DNA of 64,000 nucleotides from Wurfbainia villosa (Eukaryota; Streptophyta; Magnoliopsida; Zingiberales; Zingiberaceae): NCBI GenBank assembly GCA_025175895.1, contig CM045997.1, positions 108,672,479 through 108,736,478 of the forward strand, read 5' to 3'. The notes beneath the pieces were generated by a model. The model did no database searches. It was not told where the DNA came from and saw nothing but the letters and a program-made list of their open reading frames with translations. Both the position numbers and the translations under genes were made by a program. Shown here in pieces: positions 12,561 through 25,300 of this stretch. Positions within the stretch are counted from its first letter, which is position 1. Each line of letters begins with the position of its first letter.

Positions 12561-12572
12561 GCTCTGATACCA
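12561..12572 (-). promoter_or_regulatory. Primer-binding site, initiator-Met tRNA type
   Basis: GCTCTGATACCA on the plus strand is TGGTATCAGAGC on the minus strand, the standard plant primer-binding site. It lies seven bases inside the right-hand LTR. It fixes element orientation as minus. Confidence 0.9.
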
Positions 12573-12579
12573 CTAAAAT

Positions 12580-15500
12580 TGTCATGCCCCGAGAGTATGC
12601 CGTGCCGAAAAGCAAACGAACGACATCTCCCCTATACGTGGCAACATCTCGTGTTAATACAAGGCTCGTAGGCCACAACAACAATAACATATACATATAT
12701 GTAAACAAACCACAGCGAAAACTAAAACACAACATCACAAACTACACACATGCATACCGGTATGACTAACACTGACTCGGAACACCATAATAAAATCAGA
12801 AAAAGAAAGGTACAACATTTACAGCGTCCAATCACTAGAAAACATCACATAAACCAAATAAACAACGGAATACCGATGAAAAACCAAAAACCTGGACTCT
12901 CGGAGTTGAGATGAGACGATGTCAGCCAGCGGTGCTCCAAGTCCATCACGAAGTCGGCTACCTGTTACCTGGGCGACAGAAAAACCCAGGGTCTGTGATG
13001 GTGAGTAAAACTCAGCAGGTAATAGAAAAATATGTATATATCAATATCACATGTATTTCGATAGAAAAATCTACAGGTATCACTAGCATGAAAACATATC
13101 CATGTATATACCTTCTAACCAAAAGTCAATATAAAATGCAGACATACCTGAACGCCTGCTATGCTACACCTATCCAACCTGAGCACATATCCACAAAATA
13201 TATACATATACAGGAAGTCTACTCTAAACCATATAACGACATAAATACAGGTCAAAGAATGCAATAAACAATCCAACAACTATACAGGTATCCTACACGA
13301 CCGTATAAGCGATGCGGGTAGCATGTATGAAGATGATGTACAACCAAATGCAACAAGCATAGTACAATCAAATGCAGCATCACAATAAGCATATATATAT
13401 ATATATATATAGACTGTATCTATATATGTATACTAATCACAATCATCCATATATATATATATATACATGCATATATATATATATATAGCAATATGCAAAA
13501 ATGTCATAAGTCGACAATGCAGCATGCATGGTCATGTCGGCTCACCCTAAAGCTACCACGACCCCAGTGTGGCCTCGGTGGCTCGAGCAAGACAACTGTC
13601 TCAACTCAACACCAACCACTACTCTCGAGTGGCCGAGTGGGCAGTATGATTGAGTAGCATATAAGCGTGAAGAGCAAGCTACACGATGGGGGTCCCTGCT
13701 GTTGGCCACTCCGACAGTCACTATCCATGAGTGGTCGAGTGTCACACACATAGGACTACGACATGCAAATCCCACTACCACCATCTATAGTGGTAGAGTG
13801 CGGCACTCACTCTGCTACTCCTCCTATGAGTTACTCCTGGAGGCAAGTGGATGAGAAGCGACCCTCTCAACCACAAGGGAGACCACGTCGCCAGCATGCA
13901 TGCAAATGACATGAATGCAATATCTCACATACAGACATCCACCATAGACTCTCTATTCTACAAAGAGTCATACTAATTAGATCAACGCACTCTCTATCCT
14001 GCAGAGAGTCGTACTCAACTGATCATAACACTCTCTATCCCATAGAGAGTCATACCAATCTAATCAACGCACTCTCTATCCTGTAGAGAGTCGTACTCAA
14101 CTGATTATAACAAGCTAGGACCACCGGTCCGTAGCGACACATTAAGTATCATTCACCTGACCATTTACACAATACATGGTCGGTGGTAAACATGCAACCT
14201 AAGGGTACTAGAATAACCCTAGGTTCAAAACATTGTCTACCTACGGATGACCTCTTTGTCCAATTTACAATCAGGTTGTCATCCGGACTTTACTATTTGC
14301 ACTTAACTAAACAAATTCTAGGTTACTTACATCACCTATATATATAACTCCTAATCATGATAAAATTAACATGATAGCAGCAATGGAGTTAATAGTCAAA
14401 GGTAAGGTATCAAACGCAAGAGTAAATAGAACAGAGTCAAGGTAACATGATCATATAAGATGATCATGCATCTAAATCTGTATGCATTAAAACTACCTGA
14501 CCAAGGTAGGAATTACCCACTTGTTAAATAGCTCATGCTAGCTAGCCACACATACAAGCCTATATCGCCATCAAGGTCCTGCAAAAGAAAACATAGAACA
14601 TAACTAAGTTCTATCTCATATCGACTTATTGAATCCAATTCTACCTCGATCTTTAGATCTCACTAATCCAATATTCTCCAACCAGTATCCTATCTAGCAG
14701 GCTGGTCTAATTTAATAATTGACCTAATCAATCCTCAACACATTCCATATCCTGTAACCCTCAATAGAACAACTTCATTCACTAATTATTAATCATCGAT
14801 TCACTTATAATATCATCTATAATTAACATACCACAACTATAATTCAATGAATACCCAAATCCATACTTACCTCACGTCGTTCCACTTTAGTAAGTTCCAA
14901 TATGCAGTGACCAGATTCATTAGCTAAACCATCACTCTGTTTGCTCTTCTCCACCTAGAAATCACAACATCACAGCTGACATCAAATCTTGATCAAATTC
15001 CCTAATAATAGAAGAGATCTTAATATAACTGTGAAAGTATCATACACACCCTCCTCCCCTCTACTGATCGAAATATTCAGACCATCGCAAACCACAACGG
15101 CAGTACAGTTGCTCCTCAACAAATCGCAGCTCACAACTAGGGAAGAAAACCCAATGATAACCTGACCTGCGACCTTGTCGGCATCGTTGCTGCGTCTCGA
15201 TCAAGGAACGGTCGTGGATCTTGTCGAAGATTTGAGTTATGGCAGAGGATTAGCAAGAAATTGCTCGGTGCAATGACAGATAGTTGATCTAGGGCTCAAG
15301 GGAGGAGGCGACACAGATCATGCAAGGAAGAGAAATCAGGATTACCTAGCTTCCTCAACAATCGGGCAGAGGCGAAGTCTGGTCAGCTTAGATTCAAGGT
15401 GGAATGAGGCAACGACAAGTTGTCCGACAGCAGCGAAAAGATCAGGTTGAGGAAGGAGACGAGTTGCGGCTTCCTCTTCTCCAGTCGAACTGCCACCGGC

Positions 15501-16183
15501 CCAAAACCCTCTCTCCGATGACGGTCGGCTAGAAGGGCAGCAACAATGAGTTCAGGCCGGAGATCACTGGATCAACACCGACGGCAGCAGCTCTTTCTCT
15601 CGCGGCAGCGGCGAGTCGAGTTCAAGGGGTGTGGGCACCCGCTGCTTTTGGATCAGCAAAGAAGAAGAGGCGACGGTGAATCGATCCCGCGTCGAGCGGG
15701 GACGGCGACGACAGTGAGCTCGACAGAGATCAACTGGATCGGGCACTGGCAACAGTGAAGAAGAGTGCTCGAACTGCGGCGGCAAAGCGGAGGCCCTAGG
15801 GCGGCGGCAGCCGATCACTTGCGGCGGTGGCGTGCGCTCGTCAGAAGAGGAAGTGCGACGGCTGGAAGAGAAATGAATCGGGCCAGAATGAGAAGTCGCG
15901 GGGGAATTACAGAGTCACGGCGATATGTAGAAACGGAGTGAAATGCTCGGCCAAACGGGTCAGATTTTGGGGATAACGGGTCGTATTTTAGACCCTATAA
16001 ACAGTTAACTCTAATAGGCTTTCCCAAAGACTATTAAATTTTTCTCCGCAACTGCATAAAAATTTCTATTTAAGTCCCGATAAATTTCTAAAAATTTCTG
16101 GAAATATTCCATAGGGTATTCTCCTAATTACCCTACATTTATTTTATTTATTTATTTATATTTTTTGTTTGTAGTATTTTACA
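12580..16183 (-). repeat. 5' LTR of the Del/Tekay element
   Basis: 3,604 bp, collinear with the left LTR, TGTCATGCCCCGAG to TATTTTACA on the plus strand. It has longer TA microsatellite tracts (about 13389-13411 and 13448-13489) and the same four hairpin units at 13946-14110. Small indels against the left copy are visible, for example near 13810 and 15085. It would carry the element's promoter, reading leftwards. Confidence 0.9.
13946..14110. repeat. Four tandem hairpin units in the Del/Tekay 5' LTR
   Basis: Same array as at 5894-6060. The first unit has a broken right arm (AAAGAGTC instead of AGAGAGTC). The other three keep complementary arms. Confidence 0.8.
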
Positions 16184-16188
16184 TATCA
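16184..16188. repeat. Right target-site duplication of the Del/Tekay element
   Basis: TATCA directly after the LTR terminus ATTTTACA. It matches 4531-4535. Confidence 0.8.
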
Positions 16189-16491
16189 TGACTTATCCAA
16201 CTACTAAGTTTTGGATTTCTTTTGACCTACTTAAACTTCTCCAATCAACTGCTAAGTATTCAATCACACTTGATCTATTTAAGTTTCTCCAATTACAAAG
16301 TATTTGGTCTCTCTTCAACTATTTGGACTTTTCCTCTATCGAGGTCCTTTTAGACTTTGCCTTTCCCAACATTTGTATTTCTTTGATTATCAAGTTGTTT
16401 ATGAATTTTAACGTACTTAGACTTCTCAATCCACTACATCTATAGTGACTTGTTAAGTATCCTATCCTTGCATATTTTACAAACTACATCA
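16189..16491. other. Unassigned flanking sequence
   Basis: AT-rich, no recognisable gene or repeat. The 85-codon frame at 16188-16445 has no domain and a composition typical of chance. Phrases such as CTTAAACTTCTCCAAT and TTTAAGTTTCTCCAAT recur, hinting at an old degenerate repeat. Confidence 0.5.
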
Positions 16492-16993
16492 CACTACAGG
16501 AAAAGCGTTATTTAGCGATGATTAGTTTCATCGCTAACACATAGGTATTCATCACTAGTAAGGTTTAGCAACGATTAGTTATCGTCGCTAACATCGTCAC
16601 TATATTCTAGTCATAAACTATATTTAGCGATGAATTATTCCAGTATTGTTGCTAACATTAATGACATAAAGTAAAACGTCGCTAAGATAATCATAATTGC
16701 CACTAAACTAGGTTATTTTTTAGGACGATTATCGGATACTTCATCGCTAATATTAGCGATGAAATAATGAGTTTCATCGCTAAATACAAATGGTTGGCGA
16801 CGAATACTCATAATTCGTCGCTAACAACAAGAATTTCAAAGGGCTCAACAATTAGCCTATGGACATCTCCATGGTTGTGGCCTTAGCGACGAAATAATAA
16901 TTTCGTCGCTAACAATCTATTTTTAGTGATGATGTCTAAATATTTGTCGCTAAAAATAATAATTTCAAACAGCTCCATTAGTATCCTATAGAC
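16492..16993. mobile_element. CACTA (En/Spm) transposon terminus with subterminal repeats
   Basis: Begins CACTACAGGAAAAGCG, the canonical terminal inverted-repeat start of plant CACTA transposons. TCA lies before it as a possible 3-bp target duplication. It is followed by many direct and inverted copies of TTAGCGACGAA / TTCGTCGCTAA variants, the subterminal repeats where the transposase would bind. It is cut at 16993 by LTR element A. The other end and any transposase are not in the window. It could be a small non-autonomous member. Confidence 0.8.
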
Positions 16994-17474
16994 TGTTTGA
17001 TCGAAGCGGATCGCTAGAGGGGGGGTGAATAGCGATAAACCCTTTTTTTTCGAGTTCGTTTCAAGACAATTGAATGCAGCGGAAAGTAAAATCAAACACA
17101 AAGAAGACAAATGATTTTTTACTTGGTTCGTAGCCTTCGGCTACTACTCCAAGGCCCTAGTGATCCTTGATTATGCACGGAGGGCAAATCACTAAAGAAC
17201 TCCTCCTCGTTGGAGGTAGGAGTTAATCGAGTACAAGAAAAATCACAAAGCTTTGAGGTAGATGGACACTCCCCCTCTCCTCGTAATGATAAAAACTCCG
17301 AGACAATTGATATGAAAAATATAAACTGAAATGAAGATTATACCGACGAAACAAAAATATAAACAATTAAACCTAGACGTCGGAGAAGTAGAACTTCGTT
17401 GTCGGAGAGTCGTAGCGTTGCGGAGGCTTTTTGGAAGCTTAGGATTGATGAAGAAACCCTAGGATAGGCACTCC

Positions 17475-17482
17475 TTTTATAG
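17475..17482 (-). promoter_or_regulatory. TATA box of the SIRE A LTR
   Basis: Minus-strand GGCTATAAAAGGAG. The same string occurs in the other LTR at 33775-33782. Position about 640 bp into the LTR fits the U3/R boundary. Confidence 0.65.
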
Positions 17483-17585
17483 CCTTTGAGCCCCTTTTCG
17501 AGAGGAACCCTAGCCAATCACATTTGAACACCACTCCCCTTGAAATGAGGTGATAAGCCTTGACTCCTCGAAGCTGATCCTTGAC

Positions 17586-17622
17586 CATCAGTCGACTGAT
17601 GGCCATCATCAGTCGACTGATG
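17586..17622. repeat. Two perfect 16-bp palindromes upstream of the LTR A TATA box
   Basis: CATCAGTCGACTGATG at 17586-17601 and again at 17607-17622, each its own reverse complement. A partial third copy (CAGTCGACTGATG) lies at about 17706. In the other LTR the first copy is mutated (GTCAACTG). Confidence 0.85.
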
Positions 17623-18122
17623 GCCATCATCGATCGGTGATGGCGCTCGATCGAATCGACCCTGAAAGTCGATCGATTGGCGCGATCGAGTCCTCCAAGC
17701 TGGCAGTCGACTGATGCTAGCTGAAATGACAAGTTAGCTGAACAATAACATTATTTCGACTGCCTCCGACCGTTCGATCTCGACCTAGACCACCAATGGG
17801 ATGTCTTGGGTCGAATCTACGCTTAAGTCTATCCCTGTAAAGAGGATACGACCTCACTTACACTCGCACACATGAGCTCACCTCGATACTTTCTGTGTCG
17901 CTTCGCTTCCGGCCTTCCACTCGATTCCTTCGGCTCCCTCCGAAGTCACTCGAGTGTCGCCCGACCACCGCGGCTTCCTCCGGGTGTCGCTAGCCTTCAG
18001 CTCCAGCTATAGCAATTTTCTGCACACTCGATTCAGCTCGTGAGATAACGATATAAGCTTAACTTTGTATCGTTTGCTATAATCAAAACTCAAGTTCGAC
18101 TTAGGTGCCTACTGCACCAACA

Positions 18123-18298
18123 ATCTCTCCCTTTTTGATTTATGGCAAACTCACATACAAAATTAAGAAAATAGCACGCATGAAGAATAATAATGTGCAT
18201 GAGAGACAAACAATAAAAGATTAGTAGGAGTAGTAAGGATTTTCTTCAAGTACTCCCCCTTGAGGAAACCTCCCCCTTGACCGAGGGTGAGTCCTGAA
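18123..18298 (-). other. 3' spacer of element A, distal part, with polypurine tract
   Basis: The minus strand reads AAAAAGGGAGAGAT directly before the LTR terminus TGTTGG, a good polypurine tract. The spacer continues after element D at 27131. Confidence 0.7.
18294..18298. repeat. Left target-site duplication of element D
   Basis: CTGAA before the LTR start TGTTAGTATG. It matches 27126-27130. Confidence 0.85.
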
Positions 18299-19989
18299 TG
18301 TTAGTATGAGCCCTTAGTGTTAATTATGAGATGATTGGTGAGGGAGACTTTTGTATTATATTCTTGCATTAATAAAGGCAAAGATTGATTATTATATTTC
18401 TTTATGCGTGTGCCAGCTAAATAAATATAATAATGCCCATGAATAATAGGTTATTATCTACAGTATATCAATTAGTAGAATTGATTATGAGAAGCTGTAG
18501 AGAACACTATTCTTAAATATTCCTAGTCGAGTATTGTATTAATAGACAAGGGCTATATTGATACATTGAGACTAGCATGTAGGTCAATGGATGACTTGAT
18601 CTCATAAGTCATAGATATGTGATATCACATTGATACATGGGTATATATATTGGAGACTATATATATACTGAATTGACCCACCATGAGAAAATATCATGGA
18701 TCGTTATATGAGTGTCATATACTTTCTCATGTGACTATTGATGTGAATAGTCCTTAGACCTGAAGTCACTACGGTTCCCTACATAAGGAGTTATGTACTT
18801 TGGTATCGTCTAACGTCACACCGTAATTGGGTGACTATAACGGCGATCACTGAGTATGTAACGAATTATGCGGAGGGATGTGAGTGATATAGATGGGATC
18901 TTTCCCTCCCATATGACGGGAGTGATATCTTTGGCCTCTTGATAGAGTAGGACCACGAAATGCATGGTCATGCTCAAATGAGTCAATATGAGATATCAAG
19001 CTCATTTGTTTGAGTGAGTCTATTTGGGGATCAAGAAACATAAAGATTGATAAGAGGGTGACACGGTCTATGCCTCATTGATCGATCTGAGATATCAAGG
19101 ATAGAAGGACACTGTCATATGATAATAGTCACGGAAGAGGTTGTAGGATCTCGACATTCTCATCACTTGGGTAGCAATGATGTATTGCTAGATGCCGCTC
19201 ATTGCTTATGTATCTAAAATGGTTTTGGATACATTGCCAACGTTATGAGAGCCTATAGGGTCACACACACAGAACATATTATTTTGGAGAGGAAATCATT
19301 TTAGTTTGACTAAAATGAATTATTAGTTAATTGGATTAACTAGAATGAGTAAGACTCATTACTTGGCTAAATTTGAGTTGGACTCAAATTGATTTATGTT
19401 GAGTTAGACTCAAGTCAAACTAAGAGAAGGCGGCTAAAATGATTAATCATAATTAATCATGTAATACACGAATTAATCATGTAATAAACGAATTAATAAA
19501 TGGGGTTTTAAATGGGATTTAAAAGCTCATTAATGTGCACTTAATGAGCATTAATTGACTTCCTTTCTTTTACCATGGAGAATAAGGAAGTGCATTTAAT
19601 GTCTCATTAAGGTGTATTATTGTTTCTTCTTCTTCTTTAACATTGAGAATGAAAATGAATCTAATTAATTTTCATTTTGTTCTAAAAAGCCAAGTATAGA
19701 GTGAAAAGAGAGACCTTGGCGTGGTTGCTAGCACAACCGAAAGGGTTTACCTCTTCTCTCCAAGGTCGTGTGTGTGTGCACCGTAGAGGCGTGGACATTC
19801 TGACCACGCTGAGATCCGCAAGTGTTGCTGACTGGAATTCGAAGGGCACGCTTCGAAGGTAATCTCGATTCCTATAGGATAGAATCGATAATAGAAACGA
19901 GTATGTTTTTCTTTTTTTTTTGCTTGGATCTCTGGAGGGATCCTAAGTTTTCCGCTGCGAATTTTTGTTTATCGCTCGGGATCCCTATA
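18299..19989 (+). repeat. 5' LTR of element D
   Basis: TGTTAGTATGAGCCC to GGGATCCCTATA (the expected CA end reads TA). The primer site follows directly. A diverged relative of this LTR lies at 37224-39045. The short minus-strand frame at 18847-19041 recurs in the 3' LTR only because the LTRs are copies. Confidence 0.92.
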
Positions 19990-19990
19990 G

Positions 19991-20004
19991 TGGTATCAGA
20001 GTCA
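19991..20004 (+). promoter_or_regulatory. Primer-binding site of element D
   Basis: TGGTATCAGAGTCA, initiator-Met tRNA type, one base after the LTR end. Confidence 0.85.
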
Positions 20005-21464
20005 CTTGTGAAAAAAAAAATCGTACACGTTTTTTTTTATGTTTTATGTGATATAAACATGAGATTAGTTTTATCATGTTTTTTTTTGCCGACTCGGTAT
20101 ACGTCCGAGTTGATTTAGCCAAGCAGATAGTATGCCGAGTGGGCTGAATCAAGTCGGATGGTGCCGACTCGGTCTATGTCCGAGTTGATTTAGCCAAGCA
20201 GATAGTCTGCCGAGTGGGCTGAATCAAGTTGGATGGTGCCGACTCGATCTATGTCCGAGTTGATTTAGCCAAGCAGATAGTCTGCCGAGTGGGCTGAATC
20301 AAGTCGGATGGTGCCGACTCCGCCTGTGTCCGAGTTGATTCAGCCAAGCAGATGGTCTGCCAAGTGGGCTGGTTCAAGTCGGACGATGCCGAACACACCT
20401 GGCCATCTGGAGGTCTCGGGTTCATAGAGCGGGACCGCCGTGGTGTTGCGGCTAATCGGCATAGCGGCTTAAAAATTACACATAATAAAACTGATAAATA
20501 AAATAATTTATTAAATCATTGTGAATGATTTGTATATGGTACATGGTTATGGCCTAGGACCCAATATGATTGTGGTTATATGTTGTAATTCATAATACGG
20601 CCTGCGTGCCGTCATATGTATGTGGGTGTTGTAATTCTTTTTTTTTTACACAGCCTGCGTGTCGTGCCTTCACTTCTATTTTCTAGTTGTAAAATAGATT
20701 TAGACTCGAATGTAACTCGAGTGTTCTCATTTTGTAATGTACAAAATAAATAAGCAATGAAAGTCCATTGAAGGTGGATGTTACAAGGACGATGCTGACA
20801 ACACATGCTGACCAAAGGAAGCGCTTGGAGAAGATGCTATCCCTAGGGTAACCAATCGATTTTCTCATTGGCTTGAGAAATCGTATAATAAGGGACATAA
20901 CCATGTCACGTTTAGCGTATATATGATATATTTTATGTGTATGTGATGCATGCTAGATAATTTGTTATCTTAAAATTAAGTCAAATGAATATGCCTGCCA
21001 AAGTTTGGTACTCATAAACTACCTCGATCATTTGTATTGGGTTTGCCAAAGCAAAGCAGCGCATTTTATCTTGGTAGAGTGCGAGAGGGCAATTGTGATA
21101 TCCCGCTATCAAACTTTGGATAAGACTTCACTAAGTGTCTCAATTAGATTGAGAAATACTTAGAGGCATTTCCTAATAGTTAGGAGACACGGATAAGAGA
21201 ACATTTATACTAAATCTTGGGCGATTAGCCAAAGCTAACTCAAGATGATGTATAATGAGAATCTTGATCCTTTATTCCAAGAGTTGCATACGATGCAATT
21301 GGTAAAATGTTACCTACCTAGTGATACTAAATCTTGGGCGATTAGCCAAAGCTAACTCAAGATGAGGTATGATGTGGATCTTATGAGTCCCATTTTAATT
21401 AAAGGCTCACTAAATGATTTCAGATATAATACTCATTTTGCATATTATTTCGCTGTAGATTACT
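20005..21464 (+). other. Long 5' leader of element D
   Basis: 1.46 kb between the primer site and gag without a convincing gene. It holds the 75-bp hairpin array (20088-20387). It also holds a direct duplication, about 118 bp apart, of TCTTGGGCGATTAGCCAAAG (about 21209-21248 and 21327-21366). Packaging and dimerisation signals of retrotransposons usually lie in this leader. Minor frames here are short and unrecognised. Confidence 0.6.
20088..20387 (+). repeat. Four tandem 75-bp units, each a hairpin
   Basis: Units start at 20088, 20163, 20238 and 20313 with GCCGACTC. In each, CCGAGTTGATTTAGCC pairs with GGCTGAATCAAGTCGG (14 of 16 positions complementary). An inner GCAGA-TAG-TCTGC stem lies in the loop of units 2 and 3. 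The fourth unit is the most diverged, and a partial fifth (GCCGAACACACC) follows. Confidence 0.9.
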
Positions 21465-22310
21465 ATGTCTTCAAATACATCAAATACCCTCTCTCAAGGA
21501 CGTCCTTGAGAAGGACAAGCTCAATGGAGCAAACTTCATCGATCGGTTCGTAAATTTGAGAATAGTTCTCAAACAGAGCGAAACTCTATGTCCTAGAGCA
21601 ACCCATTCTCGAACCACCCACCAATAATGCTACTCAGCATGTATAAGGATGCATACAAGAAGCATCAAGATGATACATTAGATACATCATGCCTTATGCT
21701 TGCAACCATGAACTCTGAGCTTCAGAAGCAACATGAGAACATAGATGCCTTCGATATGGTTGCACACTTGAAGCAACTATATCAAGGGCAGGCGAGGCAC
21801 GAGAGATCTGAGGTATCTAAGGCATTATTTTCATGCAAAATGCAAGAAGGAACACCCGTAGGAACTCATGTACTCAAGATGATTGGGTATGTTGAGAACC
21901 TTGAAAGATTGGGGTTTCCTTTAGGCCAAGAGTTGGCCACTGACCTTATTCTATATTCGCTTCCTAGAGGCTTTAGTCAATTTGTCATGAATTATTACAT
22001 GAGCGAAATTGACAAACCATTGCCTGAGCTCTTAAGCATGTTGAGAACTGCTGAGAGCAATCTTAAGAAGATGCAACATGGTACTAATGATGTACTTATG
22101 GTTAAAAAGGGCAAGGGTAAAAAAAAGTCTAAAGGCAAGGGTAAGACCAAGAATAAAGATAAGGACAAAGCATTGAAGCCTAAAGGTCGGGTGGCCAAGG
22201 AAGGGGCTTGCTTCCACTGCAAGGAAGCTGGACATTGGAAGAGGAACTGCAAAAAGTACCTCGAGGAAGTTCAGAAGAAGAAAGGAAGTGAGACTTCCAC
22301 TTCAGGTATA
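21465..22310 (+). pseudogene. gag of element D
   Basis: Structural capsid/nucleocapsid protein. An ATG at 21465 precedes a stop at 21507, and a shifted frame then reads KDKLNGANFIDRFVNLRIVL, the usual Copia gag N-terminus. From 21627 the frame is open: QKQHENIDAFDMVAHLKQLY, a UBN2-type gag core, then a Lys-rich linker and a CCHC knuckle CFHCKEAGHWKRNC at about 22209-22250. At least two frameshifts near the N-terminus inactivate it. Gag and protease are in one frame, as expected for Copia polyproteins. Confidence 0.88.
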
Positions 22311-25300
22311 CATGTTATAGAAGTCAATCTATCTATTTCTTCCTCATGGGTATTGGATACTGGTTGTGCTTCTCACATTTGTACCAATGTGCAGGGCTTG
22401 AGAAGAAGTAGATCTTTGACAAAAGGAGAAGTGGACCTACATGTTGGCAATGGCGCAAGAGTTGTTGCTATAGCTGTAGGAACATATTCCTTATCATTAC
22501 CCAGTGGTTTAATTCTAGAACTTGAAGTGTTATTTCGTACCTGCAATAACTAAGAACATTATGTCTATATCTTGTTTGGACAATAAAGGTTTTTCATTTA
22601 TAATTAAGGACAAGTGTTGTTATGTATATTTAAATGAAATGTTCTATTGCAGTGCACACTTGATGAATGGACTCTATGTTCTAGACCTTGAAAACTCAGT
22701 CTATAACATAAATATCAAACGATTCAAATCTAATCATTTGAATCAAATGTATCTTTGGCATTGTCACTTGGGTCACATAAATGAGAGTCGCATAGCCCAA
22801 CTCCATAAGGATGGATTACTGGACTCATTTGATTTTGAATCATATGAGGTATGTGAATCTTGTCTTTTAGGCAAGATGACCAAGACTTCATTTAGTGGAC
22901 AAGACGAACGAGCGACAGATTTGTTAGGCCTCATACATAGTGATGTATGCGGTCCTTTCAAAGTCGCAGCCATAGGAGGTTATCAGTACTTCATCACATT
23001 TACTGATGATTTCAGTAGATATGGATATGTGTATCTTATAAGACACAAATCAGAATCCTTTGAAAAGTTCAAAGAATTTAAGAATGAAGTACAAAACCAA
23101 CTTGGTAAGAGTATTAAGATGCTTCGATCAGATCGAGGTGGGGAATACCTAAGCCAAGAGTTTAGTGACTATCTAGTTGAGTGTGGGATAAGATCTCAGC
23201 TCACTCCACCTGGAACACCACAGTTGAATGGTGTATCCGAGAGGAGAAATCGTACTCTATTGGATATGGTACGATCAATGATAAGTCATACAGAACTTCC
23301 TCCTTCCTTCTGGGGATATGCTCTAGAGACCGCCGCCTTCACACTTAACCGTGTTCCTTCTAAGGCAGTCGTAAAGACACCATATGAGATATGGACTGGG
23401 AAGAGTCCCAAGATGTCTTTTATGAAGATTTGGGATTGTGAGGCTTACGTACGACGTCAAGTATCAGATAAAATAGGCCCCAAATCAGATAGATGTTATT
23501 TCGTTGGATATCCCAAGGAAACTAAGGGATATTACTTTTACAACCTCACACAAGGCAAAGTGTTTATTGCCAGAAATGGTGTTTTTCTAGAAAGGGAATT
23601 TATTTCTAGAAAAATAAGTGGGAGTAAAATTGATCTTGAAGAAGTTCAAGATACACAAAATAGCACTGATACCTTAATGGAACAAGAACAGTCATCACAA
23701 GGAGTGGTGATACAACCTGTTCAGGTAGACCAAGCTCTGCGCAGGTCTGATAGGATACGTCATCAACCTGAGAGATATTCTTTTCTCTTGGATGACAATG
23801 ATGGTATCATGCTTGATGAGTCGACATCCTATCAAGAAGCTGTAATGAGCCCAAATTCTGAGAAATGGCTCGAGGCCATGAGATCCGAAATGGAATCCAT
23901 GTACACTAACCAAGTTTGGACTTTGGTTGATCCACCTGAAGGGGTCAAACCCATTGGGTGTAAGTGGGTCTTTAGGAGAAAGACTGACATGGAAGGTAAT
24001 GTGCATACCTATAAAGGGTGATTGGTAGCAAAAGGATTCAAGCAGATTCATGGTATTGACTATGATGAAACTTTTTCTCCAGTTGCGATGCTCAAATCCA
24101 TTCGGATCATGCTTGCTATTGCAGCTTACTATGACTATGAGATCTGGTAGATGGATGTCAAAACAGCATTTCTTAACGGAAATCTACTCGAGGATGTGTA
24201 TATGACATAACCTGAGGGTTTTGTCGATCCAAAGGATGCTGGAAAGGTTTGTAAGTTGCATAGGTCCATATATGGTTTAAAGCAAGCTTCTAGAAGTTGG
24301 AATCTTCGTTTCGATAATGCGATCAAAACGTTTGGTTTCATTAAGAACGAAGATGAACCTTGTGTCTACAAGAAGGTTAGTGGGAGCTCAATTGTTTTCC
24401 TCATATTGTATGTAGATGACATACTGCTCATTAGAAATGATATCCCTATGCCGCGATGCAGTGAAGACTTGGCTTGGGAATTATTTTTCAATGAAAGACT
24501 TAGGTGAAGCAGCCTATATTCTAGGCATCAAGATCTATAGAGATAGATCTAAGAGATTGCTTGGCTTGAGTCAGAGTACATATGTTGACAAGGTGCTTAA
24601 GCGTTTTGCCATGCAGAATTCCAAGAAGGGATTTTTGCCAATGTCACATGGTATGAGTCTTTCAAAGACTCAATCTCCCTCTTCTAAGGAGGAGAGAGAT
24701 CGCATGGATCAGATCCCTTATGCATCAGCTATAGGATCTATCATGTACGTCATGATTTGTACTCGCCCCGATGTCTCGTATGCTTTAAGCATGACGAGCA
24801 GGTATCAGTCAGATCCCGGTGAATGTCACTGGACAACTGTCAAGAATATTCTTAAGTACTTGCGAAGGACAAAAGAATATTTCTTGATATTTGGAGGCAA
24901 TGAGGAGCTAGCTGTAAAGGGTTACAGTGATGCGAGCTTCCAAATTGACAAGGATGACTCCAGATCGCAGTCAGGGTATGTATTTTGCTTGAATGGTGGC
25001 GCTGTGAGCTGGAGGAGTTCGAAGCAGGACACAGTTGCAGATTCTACAAAGCGAAGTATATATTGTCGCGTCTTCTACGCAAAAAGGAGGCTGTTTGGAT
25101 CCGAAAGTTCATCGCTGAACTTGAGGTGGTTCCTAGCATAGCAGACCCAATAAACCTCTATTGTGACAACAATGGGGCCATTGCTCAGGCTAAGGAACCT
25201 CGCTCTCATCAGAGGACCAAACACATACTGCGGCGGTATCACCTCATTCGAGAGATCATCAATAGAGGAGATGTTCAGATATGCAGAGTAGACACTGATG

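Larger units (their letters stand above)
4536..16183 (-). mobile_element. Del/Tekay-type chromovirus (Ty3/Gypsy), complete outline with degenerate interior
   Basis: 11.6-kb element bounded by TATCA duplications. It has two LTRs of about 3.6 kb in the same orientation, a tRNA primer-binding site next to the right LTR, and a purine tract next to the left LTR. These fix transcription on the minus strand. The internal region is about 4.5 kb. Near its 3' end it holds an integrase followed by a chromodomain, which places the element among chromoviruses. The unusually long LTRs suit the Del/Tekay lineage. By eye the LTRs differ by only a few per cent, yet the integrase has many stops and no RT or protease is recognisable. 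The element was probably defective before it inserted and was moved by a relative's proteins. Confidence 0.88.
16994..18122 (-). repeat. 3' LTR of SIRE element A
   Basis: 1,129 bp from TGTTTGATCG to CACCAACA on the plus strand. Its left 600 bp are nearly identical to 33295-33909. It contains a minus-strand TATA box (about 17475-17482) and, upstream of it, three copies of the CAGTCGACTGATG palindrome (two perfect). The 97-codon minus-strand frame here is a chance frame in the LTR. Confidence 0.88.

Noticed and set aside
20088..20387. Regular repeats that might suggest a CRISPR array
   Set aside because: Units are contiguous 75-bp tandem copies without unique spacers, in a plant retrotransposon leader.
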